From Phycicoccus flavus (GTDB lineage: Bacteria > Actinomycetota > Actinomycetes > Actinomycetales > Dermatophilaceae): a stretch of 64,000 nt of DNA. Numbering within the stretch: position 1 is the first letter of the stretch; every line of letters starts with the position of its first letter. The notes below the pieces were generated by a model that was not told the origin of the DNA, made no database searches, and was given only the letters and a program-made list of their open reading frames with translations. Positions 34,777 to 43,257 of the stretch are shown in pieces. Both the position numbers and the translations under genes were made by a program. The stretch spans positions 1-64,000 of the forward strand of contig NZ_SAYU02000001.1 in NCBI RefSeq assembly GCF_004025965.2, given 5' to 3'.

Positions 34777-35876
34777 CGCCGGCCCGCCCCCTCCGGGACC
34801 TCGGTGGTGTCGTCCGGCGCCTGGGAGGGGGCGACGCGGGGCGGCTCGACGGCTGCGAGCACCGCCCGCACGACGTCCCGGGGGTCGATGCCGTCGGCCA
34901 CGGCGTCGAAGCCGAGCACCAGGCGGTGGGCCATGACGTCGAGCGCGACGTCCGCGACGTCGCCGGGCAGGACGTAGTCGCGTCCCCGCAGCAGCGCCAG
35001 GGCCCGGGCGGCGGCGACGAGGCCGAGGGTCGCCCGCGGGCTGGCGCCGAGCTCGACGACGCCGTCGAGCCCGCCGAGACCGTAGCGGTGCGGCTCACGC
35101 GTCGCCATGACGAGGGAGACCGCGTACTGCGCGACGGCGTGGTGGACGAAGACGTCGTCGGCGGCCGCCTGCAGCGTCTCGACGTCGGCGAGGGACAGGA
35201 TCCGCTCGGGCTCCGGCGGGGCGACGCTCATCCGCTGGAGGATGGTCAGCTCCTCGGCCTCGCTCGGGTGCGGCACGTGGACCTGGAGCAGGAAGCGGTC
35301 CCGCTGGGCCTCGGGCAGCTGGTAGACGCCCTCGGACTCGATGGGGTTCTGGGTCGCGAGGACGAGGAAGGGCCGAGGCAGCGGGTAGGTGCGGCCGGCG
35401 ATGCTCACCTGGCGCTCGGCCATGGCCTCCAGCAGCGCCGACTGCACCTTGGCCGGGGCGCGGTTGATCTCGTCGGCGAGGACGAGGTTGGCGAACACCG
35501 GCCCGAGCTCGACGTCGAAGGACTCCGCGCTCGGCCGCCACACCCGGGTGCCGACGATGTCGCCCGGCATGAGGTCGGGGGTGAACTGGAGCCGGGCGAA
35601 CGAGCCGCCGACGGTCCGCGCCAGGGTCCGGACGGCGAGCGTCTTCGCGACACCCGGCACGCCCTCGAGGAGGACGTGGCCCCGGGCGACGAGCCCGACG
35701 ACCATCCGCTCGACCATGTGGTCCTGGCCGACGACGACCCGCTTGACCTCGAACAGTGCGCGCTCGAGCAGGGCCCGGTCGGCGGCCGGCGAGGGGCGGT
35801 GGTGGGCGCCCTGGGGTGCGTCCGCGCCGGGGGTCGGGCCCGTCCGCTCGTCGGGGTCGTGGTGCGGCTCGAGCAT
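34773..35876 (-). CDS. MoxR-family AAA ATPase
   Basis: A 367-residue AAA+ protein. Walker A is GVPGVAKT (72-79), Walker B LVLADEINR (Asp135-Glu136), sensor region LATQNPIE, and the C-terminal lid contains GASPRATLGLVAAARALA. ATG 35876 is chosen because AGGAGG lies 5 bases upstream; an in-frame start at 35918 lacks one. First gene of moxR-DUF58-VWA-protease, divergent from the response regulator across 137 bases. MoxR proteins act as chaperones for maturation of complexes. Confidence 0.92.
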   Translation of the reverse strand: MLEPHHDPDERTGPTPGADAPQGAHHRPSPAADRALLERALFEVKRVVVGQDHMVERMVVGLVARGHVLLEGVPGVAKTLAVRTLARTVGGSFARLQFTPDLMPGDIVGTRVWRPSAESFDVELGPVFANLVLADEINRAPAKVQSALLEAMAERQVSIAGRTYPLPRPFLVLATQNPIESEGVYQLPEAQRDRFLLQVHVPHPSEAEELTILQRMSVAPPEPERILSLADVETLQAAADDVFVHHAVAQYAVSLVMATREPHRYGLGGLDGVVELGASPRATLGLVAAARALALLRGRDYVLPGDVADVALDVMAHRLVLGFDAVADGIDPRDVVRAVLAAVEPPRVAPSQAPDDTTEVPEGAGRR

Positions 35877-36001
35877 GGCTGCCTCCTGGGGTCCGGGACG
35901 GGTGGTGACGTCGTCCACGACATCAGGGGGCGCCGAAAACGGCAGGAAGCCGGATCGAAAATCGGGCGAAAGCGCGTTGGGCGCGGCGTGCGGACCCCGC
36001 C

Positions 36002-36013
36002 TACGGTGGGCCC
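36002..36013 (+). promoter_or_regulatory. Leaderless-type -10 element for the two-component genes
   Basis: TACGGT (36002-36007) ends six bases before GTG 36014, so transcription should begin at or next to the start codon. TTGGGC (35977-35982) is a possible -35 with a 19-base spacer. No ribosome site is present. Confidence 0.6.
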
Positions 36014-36715
36014 GTGCGGGTGCTGGTGGTCGAGGACGAGGACGGGCTCGCCGGTGCCCTGCGCACGGGGCTGGTCCGCGAGGGCTACGCCGTCGACGTC
36101 GCCGGGACCTGCGCCGGCGCCCGTGAGCGGCTCGCGCTCACCGAGTACGACATCGTCCTGCTCGACCTCAACCTGCCGGACGGCTCCGGCTACGACCTCG
36201 CCCGTGAGGTGCGGGCCGGGCAGGTCGAGGGGGCGCGGGTGCCGGACACCCGCATCCTCATGCTCACCGCCCGGACGGCGCTGCGCGACCGGGTCCGCGG
36301 ACTCGACGAGGGCGCCGACGACTACCTCGTCAAGCCCTTCGCGCTCCAGGAGCTCACCGCCCGGATGCGCGCGTTGCTGCGCCGGGACGTGCGGGCCGAG
36401 TCCTCGGTGCTCACCGTCGGGGAGGTGACGCTGGACTCCTCGCGCCACCTCGTGCGGCGCGGCGGGCGCGAGCTGTCGCTGACCCTCAAGGAGTTCGCCG
36501 TCCTGCGCTACCTCATGTCGCGCCCGGACCACCTCGTCTCCGCCGAGGAGCTGCTCGAGCACGTGTGGGACGAGAACGCCGACCCCTTCACCCAGACCGT
36601 CCGGGTCACCGTCGGCACGCTGCGCCGGAAGCTCACCGCCGAGGGCGAGGCGCCGGTCGTCGAGACGGTCATCGGCCGCGGCTACCGGCTGCGGGCGGGC
36701 GGGGAGGCGTCGTGA
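36014..36715 (+). CDS. OmpR/PhoB-type response regulator
   Basis: A 233-residue regulator: receiver domain 1-120 with acidic pocket VEDED (Glu7-Asp10), phospho-acceptor Asp51 (LLDLNLP) and Lys107 (VKPF); winged-helix DNA-binding domain about 130-230 ending VIGRGYRL. GTG 36014 is probably leaderless. Overlaps the kinase gene by GTGA. Target genes are unknown; the divergent moxR operon is a candidate. Confidence 0.93.
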   Translation: MRVLVVEDEDGLAGALRTGLVREGYAVDVAGTCAGARERLALTEYDIVLLDLNLPDGSGYDLAREVRAGQVEGARVPDTRILMLTARTALRDRVRGLDEGADDYLVKPFALQELTARMRALLRRDVRAESSVLTVGEVTLDSSRHLVRRGGRELSLTLKEFAVLRYLMSRPDHLVSAEELLEHVWDENADPFTQTVRVTVGTLRRKLTAEGEAPVVETVIGRGYRLRAGGEAS

Positions 36716-37974
36716 AGGCGAGTGTGGCCGGCGTGCTCCCGTCGTGGCTGCGCACCATCCGGGCCCGGCTGGCGCTCACGTACTCCGCGGTGCTGTTCGG
36801 CGTGACCGCCCTGCTGCTCGGGGGCATCTACCTGGCGCTCGCGGGCTCGGTGGAGTCACGGCCGCTGGACCCGGTGACGGTGAAGAAGTTCGAGAAGGGC
36901 CCCGGCGGGACGGTGAAGTACCGGCCGGGCGAGGACTTCCAGGCCGCCGACATCGAGGACGTCCAGGCCTTCGTGAACTTCTCGACCCTGGAGACGCTGC
37001 GGACCTACTCGTGGCTGGCCCTCGCCGGGCTCTTCGTCCTCAGCCTGGCCGTCGGCTGGTGGGTGGCCGGCCGGGCGCTGCGGCCCGTCGGTGCCATCAC
37101 GACGACGGCCCGCGACATCTCCGCCACCGACCTCTCGCGCCGCATCCCCACCGACGGCCCGCCCGACGAGCTGCGCACCCTCGGCGAGACCATCAACGGC
37201 ATGCTCGAACGGATCGAGCGCGCCTTCACCGCCCAGCGCGACCTCGTCGACGACGTCTCGCACGAGCTGCGCAACCCGGTGGCCGTCATCGAGGCCAACG
37301 TCGACGCCGTGCTGTCGCGCGAGGACGTCACCGCCGAGGAGCGCGCGCACGCCGCGGTCGTCGTCCACCGGGCCACCTCGCGGATGACCGGGCTGCTCGA
37401 GGACCTGCTGGCGACGGCGCGCTCACGGTCCGGCGCGTTCGCCGACGAGGTCGTCGACCTGCCGCGGCTCGCCGCCGAGGCGGTCGACGAGTACCGCATC
37501 CTCTCGGCCGACCGCGGGCTCGTCCTCTCGCTGGCTCTGCCGCCCGGGCCGACCGTCATCGGCGACCGGGAGGCCCTCGCGCGCGGCCTCGGCAACCTCC
37601 TGTCCAACGCGGTGCGCCTGTCGCCCGGTGGCGGCGAGATCGTCGTGGCCTCCGGGTCGGTGCGGGGCTGGGCCTGGGTCGCGGTGCGCGACGAGGGGCC
37701 CGGGATCGCCGAGGAGGACCGCGACCGGGTGTTCCAGCGCTTCGCCCGGACCGCCGGCCCCGACGCAGCGCCCACCGAGGGGCACGGCCTGGGGCTGACC
37801 ATCGCCCGCCAGGTGGTCGAGGCGCACCAGGGCCGGATCGCGGTGCACAGCAGCCCGGGCGCCGGGGCGACGTTCGTCGTGTGGCTGCCCGACCGCGCCT
37901 CGACCCGCCCCGAGCAGCGCGCCCCCGCCGCCCCCGACGACGACCCCCTCGGCCCCACGAACTTTCTCGCCTGA
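36712..37974 (+). CDS. Sensor histidine kinase
   Basis: A 420-residue membrane kinase: helix about 20-43, an extracytoplasmic loop of ~55 residues, helix about 101-120, HAMP domain, dimerisation domain with phospho-acceptor His184 in DDVSHELRNP, and a HATPase domain with NLLSNAVRLSPGG, DEGPGI and GHGLGL. The short sensor loop gives no ligand clue. GTG 36712 overlaps the regulator stop. Its last four codons and stop lie in the first copy of a 62-base tandem repeat. Confidence 0.93.
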   Translation: MKASVAGVLPSWLRTIRARLALTYSAVLFGVTALLLGGIYLALAGSVESRPLDPVTVKKFEKGPGGTVKYRPGEDFQAADIEDVQAFVNFSTLETLRTYSWLALAGLFVLSLAVGWWVAGRALRPVGAITTTARDISATDLSRRIPTDGPPDELRTLGETINGMLERIERAFTAQRDLVDDVSHELRNPVAVIEANVDAVLSREDVTAEERAHAAVVVHRATSRMTGLLEDLLATARSRSGAFADEVVDLPRLAAEAVDEYRILSADRGLVLSLALPPGPTVIGDREALARGLGNLLSNAVRLSPGGGEIVVASGSVRGWAWVAVRDEGPGIAEEDRDRVFQRFARTAGPDAAPTEGHGLGLTIARQVVEAHQGRIAVHSSPGAGATFVVWLPDRASTRPEQRAPAAPDDDPLGPTNFLA

Positions 37975-38147
37975 TCCCGGAACCTTGGGGTTCGCCGGGG
38001 TTCGGTTCCTGCGCGGACCCGAGCTTTCTCGCCTGATCCCGGAACCTTGGGGTTCGCCGGGGTTCGGTTGGTGCGCGGACCCGAGCTTTCTCGCCTGATC
38101 CCCGGACCTTCGGGTTCGCCGGGATTCGGAAGGTGCGCGAACCCGAA
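37962..38147. repeat. Three tandem 62-bp repeats starting in the kinase 3' end
   Basis: Units begin at 37962, 38024 and 38086, each with CTTTCTCGCCTGATCC. Units 1 and 2 differ at only two positions; unit 3 is more diverged. Each unit carries the kinase's terminal TTT CTC GCC TGA, so the gene end has been duplicated downstream. Each unit also holds a small GAACC/GGGGTTC inverted repeat. Confidence 0.9.
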
Positions 38148-38150
38148 GGT
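38106..38150. terminator. Hairpin in the third repeat unit, probable terminator
   Basis: ACCTTCGGGTTCGC (38106-38119) is perfectly complementary to 38137-38150 around a 17-base loop. It lies 130 bases after the kinase stop and just before the xylanase promoter, so it probably ends the two-component transcript. Confidence 0.6.
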
Positions 38151-38180
38151 TCCGGTGCGATCCCCGACCGTGGCCACCGG

Positions 38181-38241
38181 TTGCCACCGACGCCCGCCCC
38201 CGCTACGGTCTCGCCCATCCGTCCCGATAACGATATCGGGA
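38181..38241 (+). promoter_or_regulatory. Xylanase promoter with perfect LacI-type operator
   Basis: TTGCCA (38181-38186), a 17-base spacer and TACGGT (38204-38209) form a strong promoter. Twelve bases downstream TCCCGATAACGATATCGGGA (38222-38241) is a palindrome with perfect 8-base arms and a 4-base centre. The LacI gene at 39544 is the likely repressor. Confidence 0.8.
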
Positions 38242-38263
38242 CCCGCGCAAAGGAGCGCCCACC

Positions 38264-39469
38264 ATGTCGCGAACCCGTACCCGCGCCGCCTCGGCCCTCG
38301 GCGGGCTGGCCCTCGCCGCGGTCACCGCCCTCGTGGCCACCTCGTCCCCGGCGGTCGCCCGGAGACCGCCCTCGGACCCGTCGACGCAGACCCTCGCCAC
38401 CCTCGCGGACCGCCACCACCTGGCGGTCGGCACGGCGATCGACGTCGGCGCGCTGTCCGACCCGACCTACCGCTCCATCGCCTCCACCGAGTTCTCGACG
38501 GTGACCCCCGAGAACGTCATGAAGTGGGAGGCGCTGGAGCCCACCCGGGGCCGGTACGACTGGAGCGCCGCCGACCGCTTCATGCGCTTCGCCGAGGCCA
38601 ACGACCAGCAGGTCCGCGGCCACGTCCTCGTCTGGAGCAACCAGCTGCCCGGCTGGCTCACCGAGGGCGTGGCCGACGGCTCGATCGACAGGACCGAGCT
38701 GCGCGCCCTGCTGCGCAAGCACGTGACGGACGTCGTCACGCGCTACAAGGGCCGGATCTGGCAGTGGGACGTCGTCAACGAGGCCGTCGAGGACGGGTTC
38801 GACCCCGGGCCCGACGGCGTCGTCGGCTACAAGGGCTTCTGGTACGACAACCTCGGGCCCGGCTACGTCGCCGACGCCTTCCGCTGGGCCCGCGCCGCCG
38901 ACCCCAAGGCGCTGCTGTTCTACAACGACTACAACATCGACGCCTTCGCCGACGGGGGCTCGCTGGACAAGACGCAGTTCGTCTACGACATGGTCCGCGA
39001 CCTCAAGGCCCGCGGCGTCCCGGTCGACGGCGTCGGCAGCCAGGCGCACCTGTCCACCCGGTACCCCAACTACTCCTCCTTCCAGATCGCCGACGCGCTG
39101 AACCGGTTCGCCGGGCTCGGCGTCGCCACCGCCCTCACCGAGGTCGACGTGCGCAACCTCCTGCCCGAGGAGCGCACCGGCGACACGATCAACCCCCTGC
39201 TCCAGGCCCAGGCGTTCAACTACGGCGCGCTCATGCAGGGCTGCCTGGCCAGCCGGAAGTGCATCTCCTACACCGTCTGGGGCTTCGACGACGGGCACAG
39301 CTGGACCAACGACTGGGACTTCGGCGGCGGCGTCGGCACGGAGGCCCTGGCCGCCATCTACGACGAGGACTACCGGCCGAAGCCGGCGTACGCCCAGCTG
39401 CAGGCCGACCTCGCCTACGCCGGACCGCCGATGGTCCTGCCCCGGATCCCGCAGAAGCCGGCGCGCTGA
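38264..39469 (+). CDS. Secreted GH10 endo-beta-1,4-xylanase
   Basis: A 401-residue secreted enzyme: signal peptide about 1-33 (ends AVARR region), then one GH10 barrel with no carbohydrate-binding module. Acid/base Glu173 is in WDVVNEAV and nucleophile Glu293 in ALTEVDV; KWEALEP and HVLVWSNQLPGW line the substrate cleft. ATG 38264 follows AAAGGAG. It cuts xylan outside the cell to xylo-oligosaccharides that the importer at 47067-50277 could take up. Confidence 0.95.
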   Translation: MSRTRTRAASALGGLALAAVTALVATSSPAVARRPPSDPSTQTLATLADRHHLAVGTAIDVGALSDPTYRSIASTEFSTVTPENVMKWEALEPTRGRYDWSAADRFMRFAEANDQQVRGHVLVWSNQLPGWLTEGVADGSIDRTELRALLRKHVTDVVTRYKGRIWQWDVVNEAVEDGFDPGPDGVVGYKGFWYDNLGPGYVADAFRWARAADPKALLFYNDYNIDAFADGGSLDKTQFVYDMVRDLKARGVPVDGVGSQAHLSTRYPNYSSFQIADALNRFAGLGVATALTEVDVRNLLPEERTGDTINPLLQAQAFNYGALMQGCLASRKCISYTVWGFDDGHSWTNDWDFGGGVGTEALAAIYDEDYRPKPAYAQLQADLAYAGPPMVLPRIPQKPAR

Positions 39470-39480
39470 CCGGCGGGGGA

Positions 39481-39518
39481 CGGGAGGGCTCCGGGACCGG
39501 GAACCCGGGGTCCTCCCG
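39481..39518 (+). terminator. Xylanase terminator hairpin
   Basis: CGGGAGGGCTCCGGG (39481-39495) pairs with CCCGGGGTCCTCCCG (39504-39518) with two mismatches around an 8-base loop, 12 bases after the xylanase stop and ahead of the LacI promoter. Confidence 0.6.
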
Positions 39519-39543
39519 CCCGCGCCACGGCTACGCTCGGCGC

Positions 39544-40560
39544 ATGGACGGACCGGGCCGGGTGCGGATGGCGGACGTCGCTCGGGCCGCGGGGGTGTCG
39601 GTGCCCACGGTCTCGAAGGTCGTCGGCGGTCGCGACGGCGTCGCCCCCGCCACCCTCGCCCGGGTCCAGGCCGCCATCGACGAGCTCGGCTACCAGGCGA
39701 GCCTCGGGGCGCAGGGCCTGCGCGGCCGGCGCAGCAACGCGGTCGGGGTGCTGCTTGCGGAGTTCACGAGCTTCACCAACGAGCTCCTCATGGGGGTGTC
39801 CGACGCCCTCGGCGAGACCGGCTACGAGCTGCTCGCCTACTCCGGCGGCGCGAACGGCGGCGCGGTCGGCTGGGAGCGGCGCTCGCTGAGCCGCATCGGC
39901 GGCACCCTCGTCGACGCCGCCATCCTCGTCACGCCGACCGTCGTCTCCACCGACACCCAGATCCCCGTCGTCGTCGTCGACCCGCACTTCGGGCCGACCG
40001 ACATCCCCACCGTCGAGGGCGACAACGTCGCCGGCGCCGTCGCCGCGACCGAGCACCTCCTCGGGCTCGGGCACCGCCGCATCGCCCATCTCGCCGGCCG
40101 CGAGGACCTCGAGTCCAGCCGCCGCCGCGAGCAGGGGTTCCGCACCGCGATGGCGGGCGCGGGGCTGGCGGTCGACCCCGCCTCGGTGCGCGTCGGCGGC
40201 TACCGGCGCGAGACCTCGACGGCGCCGGCGCTCGAGCTGCTCGACCGCCCCGACCGGCCGACCGCCGTCTTCGCCGCCAACGACGAGTCCGCGGTCGCCG
40301 TCCTCGAGGTCGCCCACCGGCTCGGGCTGCGCGTCCCCGAGGACCTCTCCGTCGTCGGCTTCGACAACCTGCCCGAGTCCGCGCTGGCCGACCCGCCCCT
40401 CACCACCGTCGCCCAGCCGCTGCGCGAGATGGGGTCCGCGGCGCTCACGATGGTCGTCGACCTGCTCCGCGGCGAGGAGCCCCCGACCCGCCGTCTCACC
40501 CTGCCGACGCGCCTGGTCCACCGCTCCTCGACCGCCCCGCCCGCGCGCACCGCCCACTGA
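39544..40560 (+). CDS. LacI-family regulator, probable xylanase repressor
   Basis: A 338-residue repressor with VRMADVARAAGVSVPTVSKVVGG as helix-turn-helix and the usual core (FAANDESAVAVLEVA, VVGFDNLPESALADPPLTTV). ATG 39544 lies six bases after TACGCT (39532-39537), implying a leaderless message. It follows the xylanase and probably binds the operator at 38222-38241; effector likely a xylo-oligosaccharide. Confidence 0.88.
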   Translation: MDGPGRVRMADVARAAGVSVPTVSKVVGGRDGVAPATLARVQAAIDELGYQASLGAQGLRGRRSNAVGVLLAEFTSFTNELLMGVSDALGETGYELLAYSGGANGGAVGWERRSLSRIGGTLVDAAILVTPTVVSTDTQIPVVVVDPHFGPTDIPTVEGDNVAGAVAATEHLLGLGHRRIAHLAGREDLESSRRREQGFRTAMAGAGLAVDPASVRVGGYRRETSTAPALELLDRPDRPTAVFAANDESAVAVLEVAHRLGLRVPEDLSVVGFDNLPESALADPPLTTVAQPLREMGSAALTMVVDLLRGEEPPTRRLTLPTRLVHRSSTAPPARTAH

Positions 40561-40620
40561 CCCGACGCCTCCCGACGTCCGCCGGAGGTCGTCGACGGGC
40601 GCGTCCGGCCGCCCGTCCGG

Positions 40621-41907
40621 CTACCCGTCCGCGGCGACGCCCCCCGGCACGTCGACGTCGGTCACGCGGGCGAGCCAGGCGTCCGGGCGGGCGAGGAGCT
40701 CGTCGAGCTCGGCCATCGCGGCGCCGGTCGCCGCGGGGGAGGACACCGAGCCGTCGTGGGCGCACACGGTCGGGCGCACCCGGTGGGCCGACAGGACGCG
40801 CTGCTCGAGCGCGGCCTCCAGCGGCTCGCGCAGCAGGTCCGCGATCTGCCCGAGGTGCCCGCCGAGGACGATGGCCGGGGTGTCGATGAGCGTCACCGCG
40901 CTGGACAGCGCCACGCCGAGGGCCCACGCGGCGTGCTCGACGGCCTCGGCGGCCCGGCTGTCGCCCTCCGCCACCCGCTGCCGCACGAGCCGCCCGACGT
41001 CGGCCGCGGCGACCCCCGCCCGGGCGGCGAGCTCCTCCCGGCCGACGTACCGCTCGAGGCACCCCGTGGACCCGCACCGGCACGACGGGCCCCGCGGGTC
41101 GACGCACACGTGGCCGATCTCGCCCGCCCAGCCGTGCCGACCGCTCAGCGGCCGTCCGTCGACGACGACGGCCCCACCGATGCCGACCTCGCCGGAGACG
41201 TAGAGGAAGTCGCGCAGCGGCCCGGGGCGTCCCGGCGCGAGGTCGGCGACGGTGCGGGCGGCGAGGTCGGCCTCGTTCCCGAGCCGCAGGGCGAGCCCGC
41301 CGAGGGCGCCCGGGGTGAGGACGTCGGCCGGGCGGACGTCGGTCCACCCGAGGTTGGGCGCGACGAGCAGGACGTCGGACCCCGTCGTCACGACGCCGGG
41401 CAGGGCGAGCCGGGCACCGGCCAGCGGGAGCCCCTCGCTCACCTCGGCCCGGACCCGGTCGGCGAGCCCGAGGAGCTCGCCGAGGACGGCGTCCGGGGAC
41501 TCCCCGCGCAGGTCCCGCTCGACCGAGGCCTGGGCGAGCACCGACCCGCCGAGGTCGAGCACCCGGGCGGTCATGCCGGCGACGTTGACGAGCATCCCCA
41601 GCGCGGCCACCCGCCCCGCGGACAGCGGGATGCCGGGCCGTCCGCGCCGGGCCGGGAGGTCCGGCGCCCCCTCGGCGAGCACCCCGCCCGCCACGAGCTC
41701 GTCGACGAGCCGGGAGACCGTCGAGCGGGTGAGCGAGGTTCCCTCCGCGACGCGGGCGCGGGAGGGCGGCGACGGTGCGGCGAGCACCGCGCGGGTCACG
41801 GTCGCGAGGTTCGTCGCCCGGAGGGCCGCCTGCGAGATCCCCACCCCCGCAGCCGGACCCGCCACCGGGGACGCGGCGAGGGACCTCGCGGAACGCGATG
41901 CGGGCAC
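40621..41907 (-). CDS. ROK-family transcriptional regulator (XylR-like)
   Basis: A 428-residue protein: N-terminal winged helix (SLTRSTVSRLVDELVAGGVL) fused to a ROK sugar-kinase fold. The zinc site is His266 with Cys276, Cys278 and Cys283 (CRCGSTGCLE). GTG 41907 is preceded, after six bases, by TATGGT (41919-41914), a leaderless arrangement. Divergent from xylA by 68 bases with overlapping promoters, so xylose-responsive control of xylA is likely. The sugar-kinase ATP motif is degenerate, as in regulators. Confidence 0.9.
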   Translation of the reverse strand: MPASRSARSLAASPVAGPAAGVGISQAALRATNLATVTRAVLAAPSPPSRARVAEGTSLTRSTVSRLVDELVAGGVLAEGAPDLPARRGRPGIPLSAGRVAALGMLVNVAGMTARVLDLGGSVLAQASVERDLRGESPDAVLGELLGLADRVRAEVSEGLPLAGARLALPGVVTTGSDVLLVAPNLGWTDVRPADVLTPGALGGLALRLGNEADLAARTVADLAPGRPGPLRDFLYVSGEVGIGGAVVVDGRPLSGRHGWAGEIGHVCVDPRGPSCRCGSTGCLERYVGREELAARAGVAAADVGRLVRQRVAEGDSRAAEAVEHAAWALGVALSSAVTLIDTPAIVLGGHLGQIADLLREPLEAALEQRVLSAHRVRPTVCAHDGSVSSPAATGAAMAELDELLARPDAWLARVTDVDVPGGVAADG

Positions 41908-41910
41908 GGG

Positions 41911-41939
41911 TTGACCATACCCCGGAGGTTCCGTAAAGT
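41911..41939 (+). promoter_or_regulatory. xylA promoter overlapping the ROK promoter
   Basis: TTGACC (41911-41916), a 17-base spacer and TAAAGT (41934-41939) point to xylA. Its -35 overlaps the leftward -10 TATGGT (41919-41914) of the ROK gene, so the two genes cannot easily be transcribed at once. Downstream GTTCTACAAC (41938-41947) may be part of an operator; no clear palindrome is seen. Confidence 0.7.
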
Positions 41940-41975
41940 TCTACAACACAACAAATACGTGGAAGTGAGGACAGC

Positions 41976-43154
41976 GTGGTTCGTCAGCCCACCCCCGAGG
42001 ACAGGTTCAGCTTCGGTCTCTGGACCGTCGGCTGGACCGGCACCGACCCCTTCGGCGGCCCCTCCCGCCCGGCCCTGGAGCCGTGGGAGTACGCCGACCG
42101 GCTCGCCGAGCTCGGCGCGTGGGGGATCACCTTCCACGACAACGACGTCTACCCCTTCGACGCCGACGAGGCGACGAAGCAGCAGCGCGTCGACCGCCTC
42201 AAGCAGACCTGTGACTCCGCCGGCCTGACCATCGAGATGGTCACGACGAACACCTTCAGCCACCCGGTCTTCAAGGACGGCGGGCTCACCGCCAACGACC
42301 GCGGCGTGCGCCGCTTCGGCCTGCGCAAGGTCATGCGCGCGGTCGACCTCGCCGCCGAGCTGGGCGCGACGACGTTCGTCATGTGGGGTGGCCGCGAGGG
42401 CAGCGAGTACGACGGTTCCAAGGACCTGTACTCGGCCTTCGAGCGGTACAAGGAGGGGCTGGACACCGTCGCCGGCTACATCAAGGACAAGGGCTACGAC
42501 CTGCGGATCGGCCTGGAGCCGAAGCCCAACGAGCCCCGGGGCGACATCTTCCTGCCCACCGTCGGTCACGCCCTCGCCCTCATCGCCGAGCTCGACCACG
42601 GCGACATCGTCGGGCTCAACCCCGAGACCGGGCACGAGCAGATGGCCAACCTCAACTACACCCACCAGCTGGCGCAGGCGCTCTTCAGCGGCAAGCTGTT
42701 CCACATCGACCTCAACGGCCAGCGCGGGCTGAAGTACGACCAGGACCTCGTCTTCGGGCACGGCGACCTCATGTCGGCGTTCTTCACCGTCGACCTCCTG
42801 GAGAACGGCTTCATCGGCAACCCCGACGCCCCTCGCTACACCGGTCCGCGCCACTACGACTACAAGCCCTCGCGCACCGAGCACCTCGACGGGGTGTGGG
42901 AGTCGGCCAAGGCCTGCATGCAGACCTACCTGCTGCTCGCCGAGAAGGCCCGTGCCTTCCGCGCCGACCCGCGCGTCACCGAGGCGGCCGAGTACGCCGG
43001 CGTCATGAGCCTGGCCCAGCCGACCCTCGACCCGGGCGAGTCGGTGGAGGACTTCCTCGCCACCGACGACGGCTTCGACCCCGAGAAGGCCGCCGAGCGC
43101 GACTACGGGTTCGTCAAGCTCAACCAGCTGGCCGTCGAGCACCTCGTCGGCTGA
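41976..43154 (+). CDS. xylA: Xylose isomerase
   Basis: A 392-residue class I xylose isomerase. Active-site His54 and Asp57 (FHDND), and metal-site Glu181 and Lys183 ([10 protein letters not shown]) fall at the same numbers as in Streptomyces enzymes; FHIDLNGQ and [11 protein letters not shown] supply further metal ligands. GTG 41976 follows GTGAGG. Converts D-xylose to D-xylulose. No xylulokinase is adjacent; the FGGY kinase at 62146 is more ribulokinase-like. Confidence 0.97.
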   Translation: MVRQPTPEDRFSFGLWTVGWTGTDPFGGPSRPALEPWEYADRLAELGAWGITFHDNDVYPFDADEATKQQRVDRLKQTCDSAGLTIEMVTTNTFSHPVFKDGGLTANDRGVRRFGLRKVMRAVDLAAELGATTFVMWGGREGSEYDGSKDLYSAFERYKEGLDTVAGYIKDKGYDLRIGLEPKPNEPRGDIFLPTVGHALALIAELDHGDIVGLNPETGHEQMANLNYTHQLAQALFSGKLFHIDLNGQRGLKYDQDLVFGHGDLMSAFFTVDLLENGFIGNPDAPRYTGPRHYDYKPSRTEHLDGVWESAKACMQTYLLLAEKARAFRADPRVTEAAEYAGVMSLAQPTLDPGESVEDFLATDDGFDPEKAAERDYGFVKLNQLAVEHLVG

Positions 43155-43169
43155 GCACCGCGTCCCCTC

Positions 43170-43202
43170 GGACCGGCCCGGACGCACCGTCCGGGCCGGT
43201 CC
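43170..43202. terminator. Bidirectional terminator between xylA and lacI
   Basis: GGACCGGCCCGGACG (43170-43184) is perfectly complementary to 43188-43202 with a three-base loop, between the convergent xylA and LacI genes. Confidence 0.75.
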
Positions 43203-43257
43203 GTCGTGCGGGGCAGGACCCAAAGGGACGGCGCGGCGGCGCAGGACCGCCGCCGGG

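Noticed and set aside
37962-38147. CRISPR-like array
   Set aside because: Units are contiguous 62-base tandem copies without spacers.
40561-40620. Terminator between the LacI and ROK genes
   Set aside because: Only a 5-base CCTCC/GGAGG stem is visible; too weak to call.
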